64,000 nt of DNA. Source: Lacrimispora celerecrescens. Lineage in GTDB: Bacteria > Bacillota > Clostridia > Lachnospirales > Lachnospiraceae. The notes under the pieces were generated by a model. That model worked only from the letters and a program-made list of their open reading frames with translations. It was not told the origin of the DNA and did no database searches. Location of the stretch: the NCBI RefSeq assembly GCF_000732605.1, contig NZ_JPME01000010.1, positions 186,036 through 250,035 of the forward strand. Reading direction: 5' to 3'. The translations under genes were made by a program, and so were the position numbers. Positions 1 through 8,351 of this stretch are shown piece by piece. Every line of letters begins with the position of its first letter. Within the stretch, counting starts at the first letter, position 1.

Positions 1-337
1 TGGCGGCGGTTAATGCGTCCGTTCCTGGCCAGTTCTGGAATACGCCGGTGACATGAATGCCCTTCTCTTTGCCAATGGTCTCATTGAATAAACTGATCTG
101 TTTTTCTGTAATATCCGCAAAGATGCTGTCCATGGAGTGCCAGAAAGTCAGCTCCTCCATCCCGTCCCCGCCATCCATGACTTCCGCGGCAGTTTCTGCC
201 TCGCTGCGGGCTTCGGTTTTCTGACCGTCGTCCGTCGTTGTACTCCCGGCGTCATTGCTGCCCTGCCCGCTGCATGCACTCAGCCCTGCCACCATTGACG
301 CCGCCAGCAAGAATGTAACCGTTTTCTTCATGTTCAT
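1..337 (-). CDS. Sugar ABC transporter substrate-binding lipoprotein, N-terminal part
   Basis: This gene runs off the left edge, so only about 112 N-terminal residues are visible. It starts with MNMKKTVTFLLAASM and continues to a lipobox-like LSACSGQG, which marks a lipoprotein signal peptide. After an acidic Ser/Thr/Asp-rich linker comes LTFWHSMDS, the usual start of the mature domain in family 1 extracellular solute-binding proteins. The ATG at 337 is chosen because AGGAGG lies seven bases upstream. It is the last visible gene of a minus-strand cluster with two sugar permeases, so it should capture a sugar or oligosaccharide outside the membrane. The substrate cannot be told from the sequence. 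Confidence 0.85.
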   Translation of the reverse strand, partial: MNMKKTVTFLLAASMVAGLSACSGQGSNDAGSTTTDDGQKTEARSEAETAAEVMDGGDGMEELTFWHSMDSIFADITEKQISLFNETIGKEKGIHVTGVFQNWPGTDALTAA

Positions 338-388
338 AATACTTCCTCCTTCTTTGCTTTCACTTCTCTTGGATTTTCTTTCTTTTAT

Positions 389-1213
389 CTATTCTTTCAC
401 AGCACCCGTCATCATACCGGCAACGATTCTCCTCTGGAATACGAGGAAAAGCAGCACGGTCGGAATCAATGCCATGATAACTCCCGCCATAACCGGCCCG
501 AAAATCGAAGACTCACGGTCTTTCAGCATGGTAATCCCCACCTGTATGGTCCTCAGTTCGTTTTTATTGGTGACCAGCATCGGCCACACATATTGGTTCC
601 AGACACTGACAAACGACGACAAAAAGACAGTTGTCAGAATCGGTTTGCTGGTTGGCAGAAGGATTGCCGTGAAGAACCGTATATTCCTGCATCCATCCAC
701 ATAGGCCGCTTCCTTCAGGCTCTTGGCAAACGACAGGAAGTGCTGGCGCAGCAGAAAGATATTGGTCGCCGACACCAGGAAAATAGAACACACGCCCAGA
801 TAGGTATTGATAAGTCCCAACCTGCTGATGGTGGTGAAATTCGACACAATCAATACATCCGGCGGAACCATAATCGTTGACAGCGTCAGTGCGAACAGGA
901 GCCGCTTGCCCTTAAATTCAAAGAACGAGAAGGCAAATGCTGCCATCGTCGCAATAACCATCCGGCTCATGCTGCAAAGCAGTGCTACGATAAAGGAGTT
1001 GAGCATATAGCGCCATAAAGTCGTCCGTGTAAAAGCAATCCTATAGTTTTCAAAGGTCACCTTGGGTGGCAGCAAATTCGGCGGCTTAGCTAACACCGCC
1101 CTCTGATCCATCAGTGAGACCGACAATGCATACAGGATAGGGAACAGGATCACCAGTGCCAGCCCGATGCAAAATAATTGAACAAAGACATCCCAGAGTT
1201 TCTTCGCTTTCAT
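389..1213 (-). CDS. Carbohydrate ABC transporter permease (MalG/UgpE family)
   Basis: This is an integral membrane permease of about 274 residues. It has an N-terminal transmembrane helix, several further hydrophobic helices, and the EAA cytoplasmic loop near EAAYVDGCRNIRFFTAILLP, which contacts the ATPase. The start is set at the ATG at 1213 because it overlaps the stop of the upstream permease as ATGA, which suggests translational coupling. A longer in-frame start at 1240 would reach further into the upstream gene. No ATP-binding subunit is visible here; such importers often share a common MsmX-type ATPase encoded elsewhere (family knowledge). Confidence 0.9.
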   Translation of the reverse strand: MKAKKLWDVFVQLFCIGLALVILFPILYALSVSLMDQRAVLAKPPNLLPPKVTFENYRIAFTRTTLWRYMLNSFIVALLCSMSRMVIATMAAFAFSFFEFKGKRLLFALTLSTIMVPPDVLIVSNFTTISRLGLINTYLGVCSIFLVSATNIFLLRQHFLSFAKSLKEAAYVDGCRNIRFFTAILLPTSKPILTTVFLSSFVSVWNQYVWPMLVTNKNELRTIQVGITMLKDRESSIFGPVMAGVIMALIPTVLLFLVFQRRIVAGMMTGAVKE

Positions 1214-2094
1214 TGGTAATGTACCCCCTTCTTCTCCCATAAAAAGCCTAACATGGAAGCCGCCAGAGTCAGGATAAAGGCAATAATGGCCGCCGGATTC
1301 GCGTTGGTATAATTGCCCGTCGCCGAAATCTGTTTATAGATGTACTGCATGATTGTTATGGTGGAATTCTGCGGCCCGCCGTCAGTCAGGACATTAACCA
1401 GGCTCATCATCATCATGCTGAAAGCCAGGTCTGTGATAATTAAGTAGAACATCGTCGGCGAGGTCAGTGGCACAAAGATCTTCGTCAACTGACGAAACTC
1501 CGATGCGCCGTCCAGCCGGGCACTCTCGATAACGTCCTGGGGAACGCTGCGGACCGCCGACAGCATGAAAATGAAGGCGTAGCCAGTGGAAAGCCATATT
1601 TGAATCACAGCGATGGAGATCATCGCGATCTTCGGGTTATTCAGCCACTGGACTTTCCAGCCGAAGAAACCATTCAAAAAACCTAGCGAAGGAACATAGA
1701 GCAGCTGAAAGATCATTGCGGTCACTGAAGATGCCATCGCCATCGGCACCGCAAAGCCGGCCTCGTAAAAAACCGAGGTCCGCCGACGCTTATTCGCAAA
1801 CAAAGCCAGCAGCATGCCAAACACCTTGGAGATCGGCACGGTCAGTATCGTATACCACAGAGTGTTGCCAATTGCTTTTACGAACACCTTGTCGCTCAGG
1901 ATATATGTATAGTTTTGAAACCAGACAAATCTTTTTAGATTACCCAATGCATCAACAATAAAGAAACTCTTGTAAATCGTCTCCAGAAATGGATAAAACG
2001 TAAATACCGCGAACAGAATCATCGCCGGTGCCAGCCAGAGATATGGTTCCAGGCTCCGGAGCAGTTTCCTGTTTGATTTTGGCCTATCGTTCAT
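1210..2094 (-). CDS. Sugar ABC transporter permease (MalF/UgpA family)
   Basis: This 294-residue membrane protein has about six hydrophobic helices and the EAA-type loop around ESARLDGASEFRQLTKIFVP, typical of sugar permeases of the binding-protein-dependent family. It is the partner of the MalG-like permease downstream, whose start overlaps its stop by four bases. The HAD phosphatase gene lies immediately upstream (15-base gap), so the cluster is transcribed as HAD, this permease, the second permease, binding protein. The presumed role is the membrane channel for a carbohydrate importer. The substrate is unknown. Confidence 0.9.
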   Translation of the reverse strand: MNDRPKSNRKLLRSLEPYLWLAPAMILFAVFTFYPFLETIYKSFFIVDALGNLKRFVWFQNYTYILSDKVFVKAIGNTLWYTILTVPISKVFGMLLALFANKRRRTSVFYEAGFAVPMAMASSVTAMIFQLLYVPSLGFLNGFFGWKVQWLNNPKIAMISIAVIQIWLSTGYAFIFMLSAVRSVPQDVIESARLDGASEFRQLTKIFVPLTSPTMFYLIITDLAFSMMMMSLVNVLTDGGPQNSTITIMQYIYKQISATGNYTNANPAAIIAFILTLAASMLGFLWEKKGVHYQ

Positions 2095-2109
2095 GCTTAC
2101 ACCCCGCTT

Positions 2110-2934
2110 TTATTGACTTATCTGCGGCACTATCGACTTGGGAAGGCAAAATCGCTTCACCGCCTCAATCACGCCATAGATATCCTCATTTGTGCAAACA
2201 TAGTCTGCGCATTGTTTCAACCCTTCTACCGAATTGGCTACCGCCACACCGATACCAGCTGTCTCCAGCATATCAATATCATTGATTTCATTGCCGATGG
2301 CCAGCACATCCTGCAAGTCAATTCCCAGATATCCGGCCAATCGCCGGATAGCATTGCCTTTGCTGCTGCCACTAGGCATAATCTCAATCCCTCTGGCATC
2401 GTAACGGACGATGTTAAAGGTCCCCGTTGACACATCTAGCTTTTCAACGACCGAATCAATCCTACCCGGATAGAGCGGATCGATAATCAGCAGCTTCTGA
2501 ATCTTTGCGGCAGGAAACTCCGCCGCCGAAGGATGATAAACTTTATTCCATTTACCGAACTTGTCCATATGACGCTGAATGTAAGCGTTGCGGCGGTATG
2601 CCGCCTCACAGTCGCCATTGCTGATGATGATTGCCAAATCTAAGGAATCGGCAAAGTCGATTGCCGGCTTCATCTCCATCGGATCCAAGAAATCATTCCA
2701 GATAAACCGCCCTTGTCCGTATGCTCCCGATCCGTTGCAGACGATCGTCGGCAGCTTGATATGAAGGCGCTTCGTGAATTCCTCCATCATCGGGGCCGTC
2801 CTGCCACTGGCGAGGGTAAACTTGATCCCGTATCGCCGCAGGAGCTCATCCAATTCATCAATCGCCGGCGAGAGAACCTCATCCTCTCCCAGCAGGGTTC
2901 CGTCGATATCGCTGACTACCAGTTTAACAGCCAT
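2110..2934 (-). CDS. Cof-type HAD-IIB family hydrolase
   Basis: This predicted cytoplasmic phosphatase of about 274 residues starts MAVKLVVSDIDGTLLG, with the DxDGT nucleophile motif of the HAD superfamily. Near the C-terminus is GNEINDIDML, the acidic metal-binding motif IV. The spacing and length fit Cof/YidA-type sugar-phosphate phosphatases with a C2 cap. The start at 2934 is preferred over one at 2958 because AAGGAG lies seven bases before it. Its position at the head of a sugar-importer cluster suggests that it dephosphorylates a sugar phosphate derived from the imported sugar; this is inference. Confidence 0.9.
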   Translation of the reverse strand: MAVKLVVSDIDGTLLGEDEVLSPAIDELDELLRRYGIKFTLASGRTAPMMEEFTKRLHIKLPTIVCNGSGAYGQGRFIWNDFLDPMEMKPAIDFADSLDLAIIISNGDCEAAYRRNAYIQRHMDKFGKWNKVYHPSAAEFPAAKIQKLLIIDPLYPGRIDSVVEKLDVSTGTFNIVRYDARGIEIMPSGSSKGNAIRRLAGYLGIDLQDVLAIGNEINDIDMLETAGIGVAVANSVEGLKQCADYVCTNEDIYGVIEAVKRFCLPKSIVPQISQ

Positions 2935-3016
2935 GTTTCCACTCCTTTTTCTAAACACAGATTCACTCCGCTATACATGAGGTACCACTAGCATGTATCC
3001 TTATCTGTTATCCATT

Positions 3017-3045
3017 ATTATAGGGTAATTGCCTGTTCTTATCTA
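3017..3045 (-). promoter_or_regulatory. Possible promoter of the sugar-transport cluster
   Basis: A perfect -10 box TATAAT is read on the minus strand at 3022-3017, with only a poor -35 (TAGATA) 17 bases upstream. It lies about 80 bases upstream of the HAD gene. A weak -35 would fit an activator-dependent promoter, and an AraC-type regulator gene lies next door. Confidence 0.35.
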
Positions 3046-3110
3046 AAACTGGGTAGACTTATTTTGTCATATTTTCGACTATATCAATCAAAAATTTTAT
3101 TAATATAAGA

Positions 3111-3151
3111 AAAAATGCTATTTATGCGGCAGCCGTCCGGCATAAATAGCA
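3111..3151 (-). terminator. Rho-independent terminator after the AraC-type gene
   Basis: A 12-base perfect stem (3116-3127 pairing with 3140-3151) with a GC-rich 12-base loop is followed, on the minus strand, by a run of T. It sits just beyond the regulator's stop codon at 3173. Confidence 0.8.
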
Positions 3152-3172
3152 CTTATCTAGCAAAAATAACGT

Positions 3173-4089
3173 TTATTCGACTTTCTTGTATTGTCCTGGG
3201 GTTTGTCCGATCTGTTTTTTGAACAGCTTGATAAAATAAGAAAAATTATCATATCCGACGCTGAGCGCCACCTCGCTGACCGTAAGGCCGGTGGTTCGCA
3301 GCAGAGTCTGGGCCTCCTGGATCCGCTTGTGAATGCTGTACTCTTTCATCGTCATACCGGTCTCGCGCTTGAAAACACGGTTGATATAGTCAGGGTTCAT
3401 ATTCAGCCTAGCTGCGATTTCCTCTCGAGAAATCTCCGTCCTTAAATCGGCGGTGATATGCTGTTTGACCAAACGGACCAACTGTTCACTGCCGGTGGGA
3501 GTGCTACGGCCAGTCTGCTGCAGAATGAAATCTACACACTTCTGGATCCAGTGACACATCCCGTCGATGGATAGAATCGCCGTCTTGTAGGATTTATAGA
3601 TCTCATGATTTTCGTACAGTTCATGAGCCATCAATTCTTTTTTCTCCATGTAAGTGAAAAACATCTGCAGCATGTCCTGTTGAAAGATCCTGAAATTCAT
3701 CTCATTGAGGTTATCACTGCGTGCCAGACCGGTGAGGAAATGACGAACCTTCGTTATCAGCATATTGATGTGCCCAGCATACAGCAGTTCACTCCACTGG
3801 GTAGGCAGGAGTATCTCTTCCTTGGCAGCCTTGTTTTTCTGATGTTCTACCCGGATGATCGTGTTCTGACCGAGAACATCATCCTTACTGTATTCCAGCA
3901 GCGTTCGGTAAGTTCCGGAGATTTCTTCACAGAAGACCGGCTTGCTAATATAGCAGAGGATCTTCGCCTTAAGCATCTCCTCGCACTTTAAGACCAGGAG
4001 CTCACATTTCTCTGGAAATGTCTCAAACTCGCTTTCATTTAAGATAACCAAAACTCGGGTACATCTACAATCAACAGCTTCATCCGCAT
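3173..4089 (-). pseudogene. AraC-type response regulator with disrupted receiver domain
   Basis: The C-terminal ~100 residues form a clear AraC/XylS double helix-turn-helix (ISREEIAARLNMNPDYINRV ... VALSVGYDNFSYFIKLFKKQ). The part before it resembles the end of a response-regulator receiver domain and a linker. The only well-placed start is ATG at 4083 (a G-rich RBS six bases upstream). It encodes MKLLIVDVPEFWLS and then a stop. MKLLIVD is the normal opening of a YesN-type receiver. The rest of the protein is in another frame and has no ATG before residue 27, only a TTG at 4051. About half of the receiver domain is missing. I read this as a deletion plus frameshift in a former two-component regulator of the sugar transporter. 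Translation from TTG to give a shortened regulator remains possible. Confidence 0.65.
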
Positions 4090-4209
4090 CTCCCCCTAAT
4101 CCCCGCTTTTATTACAATTATATCGCAAAACCTGGGAGTTGTCCAATCCATGTAATTTTTTGACTGTCAAATTTGGGCCTGATTCAGTTCTCTATACGCA
4201 ATATAAAAC

Positions 4210-4249
4210 AAGGAGATAAATCAGAGGCATGCCTCTAATTTATCTCCTT
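4210..4249 (-). terminator. Terminator overlapping the phoU stop codon
   Basis: A 12-base stem (4210-4221 with 4238-4249) extends into an inner palindrome at 4223-4236. On the minus strand it is followed by a T-rich stretch (GTTTTAT). It contains the TAG stop of phoU and ends the phosphate operon. Confidence 0.75.
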
Positions 4250-4897
4250 TAACTCACCGGTAATCATGTATATCGTTCTTTCACATATATTGGTAGAATG
4301 GTCGGCGATCCTCTCAAGATACCGTCCTAAGAATAGAAGTTTAGTACCTTGTTTTGTAAGTTCTCTTTTTTCTGTAATAATGTTAAGGAAATCATTTATA
4401 ACGGTTTCATAGAGCCTGTCAACATCTTCGTCTCTCTCAGCTGCCTTTTGTGCAAGGGCAATATCCTCATTTACAAAGGCATCAAGGCTCATTTTTAACA
4501 TTTTCTGAGCAATATCTGCCATCCTTGGAATATCTTTTAGGGAATTCAAAATGGGTTCTTCGCCAATTTCAAGTATTACCTCTGCAATGTTTACTGCATT
4601 ATCTCCCATTCTCTCAAGATCTGTTATGATTTTCAGAACCGATGCAATTGTCCTTAAATCCTTGGCGAGAGGCTGCTGAAGGGCAAGAAGCATCATACAA
4701 TCCTTTTCAATTTCTAGTTCTAATTGATCTATTTCGTCATCTTTCTTTAAAACATTCCTTGCAAGATCAAGATCTTGTGTCTTCATAGCAGTCACTGACG
4801 TGTCAATAATATTCTCAACCAGAGCGCCCATTTTTAATACCTTTTGTTTCACGTCAAGTATCTTCTGTGTAAAACGTTCTCTAACCAATATGCTCAT
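4235..4897 (-). CDS. phoU: Phosphate signalling protein PhoU
   Basis: This 220-residue all-helical protein has the two PhoU repeats. Each carries the E/D-rich metal-binding pattern (DEIDQLELEIEKD in the first, DEDVDRLYETV in the second). RMGDNAVNIAE and RIADHSTNICE are the conserved helix signatures. PhoU links the Pst importer to the PhoR kinase and limits phosphate uptake when phosphate is plentiful (family knowledge). It is the last gene of the minus-strand pst operon, 33 bases after pstB1. Length is normal and nothing is missing. Confidence 0.95.
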   Translation of the reverse strand: MSILVRERFTQKILDVKQKVLKMGALVENIIDTSVTAMKTQDLDLARNVLKKDDEIDQLELEIEKDCMMLLALQQPLAKDLRTIASVLKIITDLERMGDNAVNIAEVILEIGEEPILNSLKDIPRMADIAQKMLKMSLDAFVNEDIALAQKAAERDEDVDRLYETVINDFLNIITEKRELTKQGTKLLFLGRYLERIADHSTNICERTIYMITGELKEIN

Positions 4898-4930
4898 CTC
4901 CTTTTACTTAAACTTATAAAATACAAAATT

Positions 4931-5692
4931 TTAACCAAATCTTCCGGTAAGGTAATCATTCGTTCGATTATCCTTGGGGAATGAAAAAACCTCTTGGGTA
5001 TAACCTTGTTCTATTAGATCTCCCATTAGCATGAATGCAACCCGGTCAGCGATACGCCCAGCCTGCTGAACGGTATGTGGTGCAATGATAATGGTGTATT
5101 GCTCCTTAAGCTGCATTAAGGATTCCTCAATTTTTGCCGTTGAAATTGGGTCAAGAGCCGAACAAGGTCTGTCCAGCAAAATAACTTCCGGCTCAAGAGC
5201 CAAAACCCTGGCAATACACAAGCGCTGCTGCTGACCACCGGATAACCTGGCAGCAGGAGTATCCAGTCTATCTTTGACATCATCCCAAAGGGCAGACATA
5301 CGCAGAGCCTTCTCTACTTCCTCTGCTACAGCCGATTTGGATTTCATTCCGCCCATACGGGGCCCCAATGCGACATTGTCAAAGATGGACATAGGCAGAG
5401 ATGTTGGTACGTCAAAGACCATCCCTACCCTGCGGCGCAGTTCTGTCACATTAACGTCCGGGTCAAAGATGTTTTTCCCATCTAAAAGTATTTCACCCTC
5501 ATGACGGGCTCCCACAGTCAAGTCACTTAGACGGTTTAATGTGCGAAGCAGTGTTGTGATACCACTGTTGGCGGGACCAAAAACAGCCGTAATCCGGTTT
5601 TTAGGTAACTCCAGGTTAAGTTCTTTAATAACCTGCTTTTGTTGATAATAGAAGTTTAATCCTTTTATATCTATTTTTGATGTCTGTGTCAT
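4931..5692 (-). CDS. Degenerate PstB-like ATP-binding subunit (PstB1)
   Basis: This 253-residue protein is a full-length PstB homologue with the family's closing TGRFG and an intact ABC signature LSGGQ (residues 150-154), D-loop SALD and H-loop histidine (APHTVQQA). Key catalytic residues are changed. Walker A reads GPANSGITT, with Ile45 in place of the essential Lys. The Q-loop reads MVFDVP, with Asp94 for Gln. Walker B ends LLDRP, with Arg175 for the catalytic Glu. The frame is open throughout and conserved elsewhere, so this is not random decay. It probably cannot hydrolyse ATP in its own site but can give its signature motif to a partner. The partner candidate is the second PstB encoded at the head of the same operon, which has the opposite defect. 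It lies between pstA and phoU. Confidence 0.85.
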   Translation of the reverse strand: MTQTSKIDIKGLNFYYQQKQVIKELNLELPKNRITAVFGPANSGITTLLRTLNRLSDLTVGARHEGEILLDGKNIFDPDVNVTELRRRVGMVFDVPTSLPMSIFDNVALGPRMGGMKSKSAVAEEVEKALRMSALWDDVKDRLDTPAARLSGGQQQRLCIARVLALEPEVILLDRPCSALDPISTAKIEESLMQLKEQYTIIIAPHTVQQAGRIADRVAFMLMGDLIEQGYTQEVFSFPKDNRTNDYLTGRFG

Positions 5693-5702
5693 TTTTCACC
5701 TC

Positions 5703-6539
5703 TTAACGGCCTTTCGCTATGAACCGATTGACCAGCATATTGAAACCAACATTAAGCAGAAGAATAAGAATAATCAGGAGCGCTGCTGTTCCATAAGCGT
5801 TATCCATGGATATTCCCTCCCTCGCCAGTATATAAAAATGTACTGCCATCGTTCGAGTTGGGGAAAAGATTGACGTAGGCATGCGCAACGCTGAGCCGGC
5901 TGTTAAAATAACAGCAGCTGTCTCGGCTACACATCTTCCTATGCTCAAAATTACTCCATTCACGATACCAGGGAGTGCTGATGGGAGTACCGTCCTGGTT
6001 ATTGTCTGCCACTTCGTGAGTCCCAAAGAGAAGCCTACCTCCCGGTATAGCTGTGGCACAGTACGAATTGCCTCTTCTGATGTACGTATGATTGTAGGCA
6101 GAATCATGATAGCCATGGTTAATCCGCCGGATAAAATTGACCAACCCATTTTTAAGTATATAACAAAGAAGATAAAACCGAAAAGTCCATAAACAATAGA
6201 TGGAATCCCTGCCAGGGACTCGGCACTGAAGCGGATAATGCGGGTGACCCTGCTTTCACGTGTGTACTCCGTAAGGTATATAGCTGTTCCAATTCCAAAT
6301 GGTGTTGCAACAATAACGGCTACTGCGGTCACAATCAGAGTACCGACAATGGAGGAAGAAATACCCCCAGAACGGCCCATATCCCGCGGAATATCCGTTA
6401 AAAACTGCCAGCTGATCATAGGTATACCCTTGATTAGTATATGGGCAATTATAGAAAAAAGAATTGCAATAACAAGAAGAGCAGCTGTCCATATCAAACA
6501 TTTTGCTATCTTCTCGGAAGTTTTCGCGTTAATTCTCAT
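5703..6539 (-). CDS. pstA: Phosphate ABC transporter permease PstA
   Basis: This is a membrane permease of about 278 residues. It begins MRINAKTSEKIAK and has six predicted helices, including GGISSSIVGTLIVTAVAVIV and the cytoplasmic loop around GLTKWQTITRTVLPSALPGI that docks with PstB. The ATG at 6539 is used because a GAGGTGAGG ribosome site precedes it and it falls seven bases after the pstC stop; a longer reading from 6581 would overlap pstC. PstA and PstC form the asymmetric transmembrane channel for inorganic phosphate. It lies between pstC and pstB1 in one operon. Confidence 0.95.
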   Translation of the reverse strand: MRINAKTSEKIAKCLIWTAALLVIAILFSIIAHILIKGIPMISWQFLTDIPRDMGRSGGISSSIVGTLIVTAVAVIVATPFGIGTAIYLTEYTRESRVTRIIRFSAESLAGIPSIVYGLFGFIFFVIYLKMGWSILSGGLTMAIMILPTIIRTSEEAIRTVPQLYREVGFSLGLTKWQTITRTVLPSALPGIVNGVILSIGRCVAETAAVILTAGSALRMPTSIFSPTRTMAVHFYILAREGISMDNAYGTAALLIILILLLNVGFNMLVNRFIAKGR

Positions 6540-6546
6540 AGTGACC

Positions 6547-7392
6547 TCACCTCTTTCGTGTGATGTATTGGGCAGTAGCATTTAAAATCATGATAATAAC
6601 GAACAATACAATACCTGTGGCAAAAAGCGCCTGCTGATGTTCGCCGGATGCATATCCCATCTCAATACCGATATTCGTAGTCAGTGTCCTGACAGGGTCA
6701 AGAACGGATTCAGGAAGTGCGACAGCATTACCCAGAACCATAATTACTGCCATAGTTTCACCAATTGCCCTGCCTAAACCTAGTATTACTGCGGCAACAA
6801 TACCTGATTTGGCCGCAGGTAACAGCAAGGAATGTATCGTTTGCCATTGTGTCAGCCCTAATGCAAGTGCCCCATCTTTATAATGGCGAGGCAGCGCAAG
6901 GAGAGATACTTCGGTGATACTGATGATCGTTGGCAGGATCATAATACCCAAAATGATGGAACCAGCCAATATGCTTAAGCCCGGCCCACCCAGGTAATTA
7001 CGTATCATTGGTACAACGAACAATACTCCCCAGAACCCATACACCACGGAAGGTATGGCAGCCAACAACTGGATGGCTGGTCTGAATATGTTTCTAAGTT
7101 TTGCAGGAGCATACTCAGCCAAAAAAATACTGCAGCAAATGGCAATGGGAACTCCCACGATTGCCGCTCCTATAGTAACCGATACAGATCCCACTATCAT
7201 GGGGAAAATACCATAGGCGCCTTGACTGGGGGCCCATTTCATCCCAAAAACAAAGTTTATTATACCAACCTTGGCAATAATAGGTATACCTTTTATAAAT
7301 ATAAACACAGTGATGAGAGCCAGCACCGATAAAGTCGAAAGAGCAATTAGAAGAAACACACGCTCAGATAATTTTTCTTTAAAACTTTTCAT
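6547..7392 (-). CDS. pstC: Phosphate ABC transporter permease PstC
   Basis: This 281-residue permease has a long first transmembrane segment, the PstC-type motif around LLAAIPSVVYGFWGVLFVVP, and the coupling loop GLTQWQTIHSLLLPAAKSGI. It pairs with PstA. Its start codon overlaps the pstS stop as ATGA, so it is translationally coupled to the binding protein. Length and motifs are normal for the family. Confidence 0.95.
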   Translation of the reverse strand: MKSFKEKLSERVFLLIALSTLSVLALITVFIFIKGIPIIAKVGIINFVFGMKWAPSQGAYGIFPMIVGSVSVTIGAAIVGVPIAICCSIFLAEYAPAKLRNIFRPAIQLLAAIPSVVYGFWGVLFVVPMIRNYLGGPGLSILAGSIILGIMILPTIISITEVSLLALPRHYKDGALALGLTQWQTIHSLLLPAAKSGIVAAVILGLGRAIGETMAVIMVLGNAVALPESVLDPVRTLTTNIGIEMGYASGEHQQALFATGIVLFVIIMILNATAQYITRKR

Positions 7393-8237
7393 TTCTCTGC
7401 CCCCTCTTCTGATGGAATAAGTCCTTCATTAATCAGTAATCTTTGCCCCTCTGAAGAAAGGGTAAAATCTATGAATTTCTTATCTAATCCGATCGGCTCA
7501 CCGTCAGTCACAAACAAAAATTGCCTGGACAGTCTGTAGCTGCCATTCATAATATTTTCTCGTGTTGCTTCGATACTATCTAAATGTAATGCTTTCACTT
7601 CATCTGTAACTAAACCCAAAGAAATAAATCCTATCGCATTGGGATCATCTGCAACCAACTGCCGCACCGCCCCATTAGAGTCCTGGACGATAGCTTTCGG
7701 GGTTATCTCTTCTTCCCCCATAATCAGCTCCGTAAAGGCACTTCTTGTACCTGATCCTTCTTCACGCGCTATGATATTGATCTTTGACTTTGTGCCTCCC
7801 AATTGACTCCAGTCGGTAATTGTGGCAGCGTAAATATCGCGTATCTGATCTGAAGTAAGATTTTGAATCGGATTCCTAGGGTTCACGATTAATACCAAAC
7901 CATCCTTGGCAATTTCTACATTCCACAGATTTTTTTCATCATCTTTCAATGCACGGGAAGACATTCCAATATTAGCACTGTGTGTCTGAGTTGCTGTAAT
8001 ACCGGCCGAAGACCCTCCGCCCTGGATATCAATCACAGCTTCCGGATTTAAAGCCATGTACTCTTCAGCCAGAATCTCAGCATAGGGTTGTACCGAAGTT
8101 GAGCCTGCAATAATCGTGGCTGATTCAGGTGCTTGGCTGCAGGCCGTCAGTATACCCATAGATAGGATCAATATCACTGCGCTGATAGTAACTCTTATTC
8201 GTCTTAATAATTTGCATGTTACAATCTTTTTCCTCAT
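7389..8237 (-). CDS. pstS: Phosphate-binding lipoprotein PstS
   Basis: This secreted phosphate-binding protein of about 282 residues has a signal peptide ending in the lipobox LTACSQ, then AGSTSVQPYAEILAE, GGGSSAGI and REEGSGTRSAF, the phosphate-contacting loops of the PstS family. The ATG at 8237 is preferred. The frame is open to a TTG at 8255, but that has no ribosome site and would give an unusual leader. It delivers phosphate to PstCA. Gene order pstB2, pstS, pstC, pstA, pstB1, phoU on the minus strand points to one operon, although 114 bases separate pstB2 from pstS. Confidence 0.95.
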   Translation of the reverse strand: MRKKIVTCKLLRRIRVTISAVILILSMGILTACSQAPESATIIAGSTSVQPYAEILAEEYMALNPEAVIDIQGGGSSAGITATQTHSANIGMSSRALKDDEKNLWNVEIAKDGLVLIVNPRNPIQNLTSDQIRDIYAATITDWSQLGGTKSKINIIAREEGSGTRSAFTELIMGEEEITPKAIVQDSNGAVRQLVADDPNAIGFISLGLVTDEVKALHLDSIEATRENIMNGSYRLSRQFLFVTDGEPIGLDKKFIDFTLSSEGQRLLINEGLIPSEEGAEK

Positions 8238-8351
8238 ATCTCTCACAAAAATCAAACATCAAAATCATCAGCTATGATAAAACTCTAATGCTTGATTTCC
8301 TCCATTTCTCAGAATATATTAAAGAACTACAAGTTCACGTTTTGTAAATTT

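Noticed and set aside
4931-5692. PstB1 as a simple pseudogene
   Set aside because: The frame is fully open, length is normal, the signature, D-loop and H-loop are intact, and the changes are concentrated at catalytic residues, which fits a specialised degenerate subunit better.
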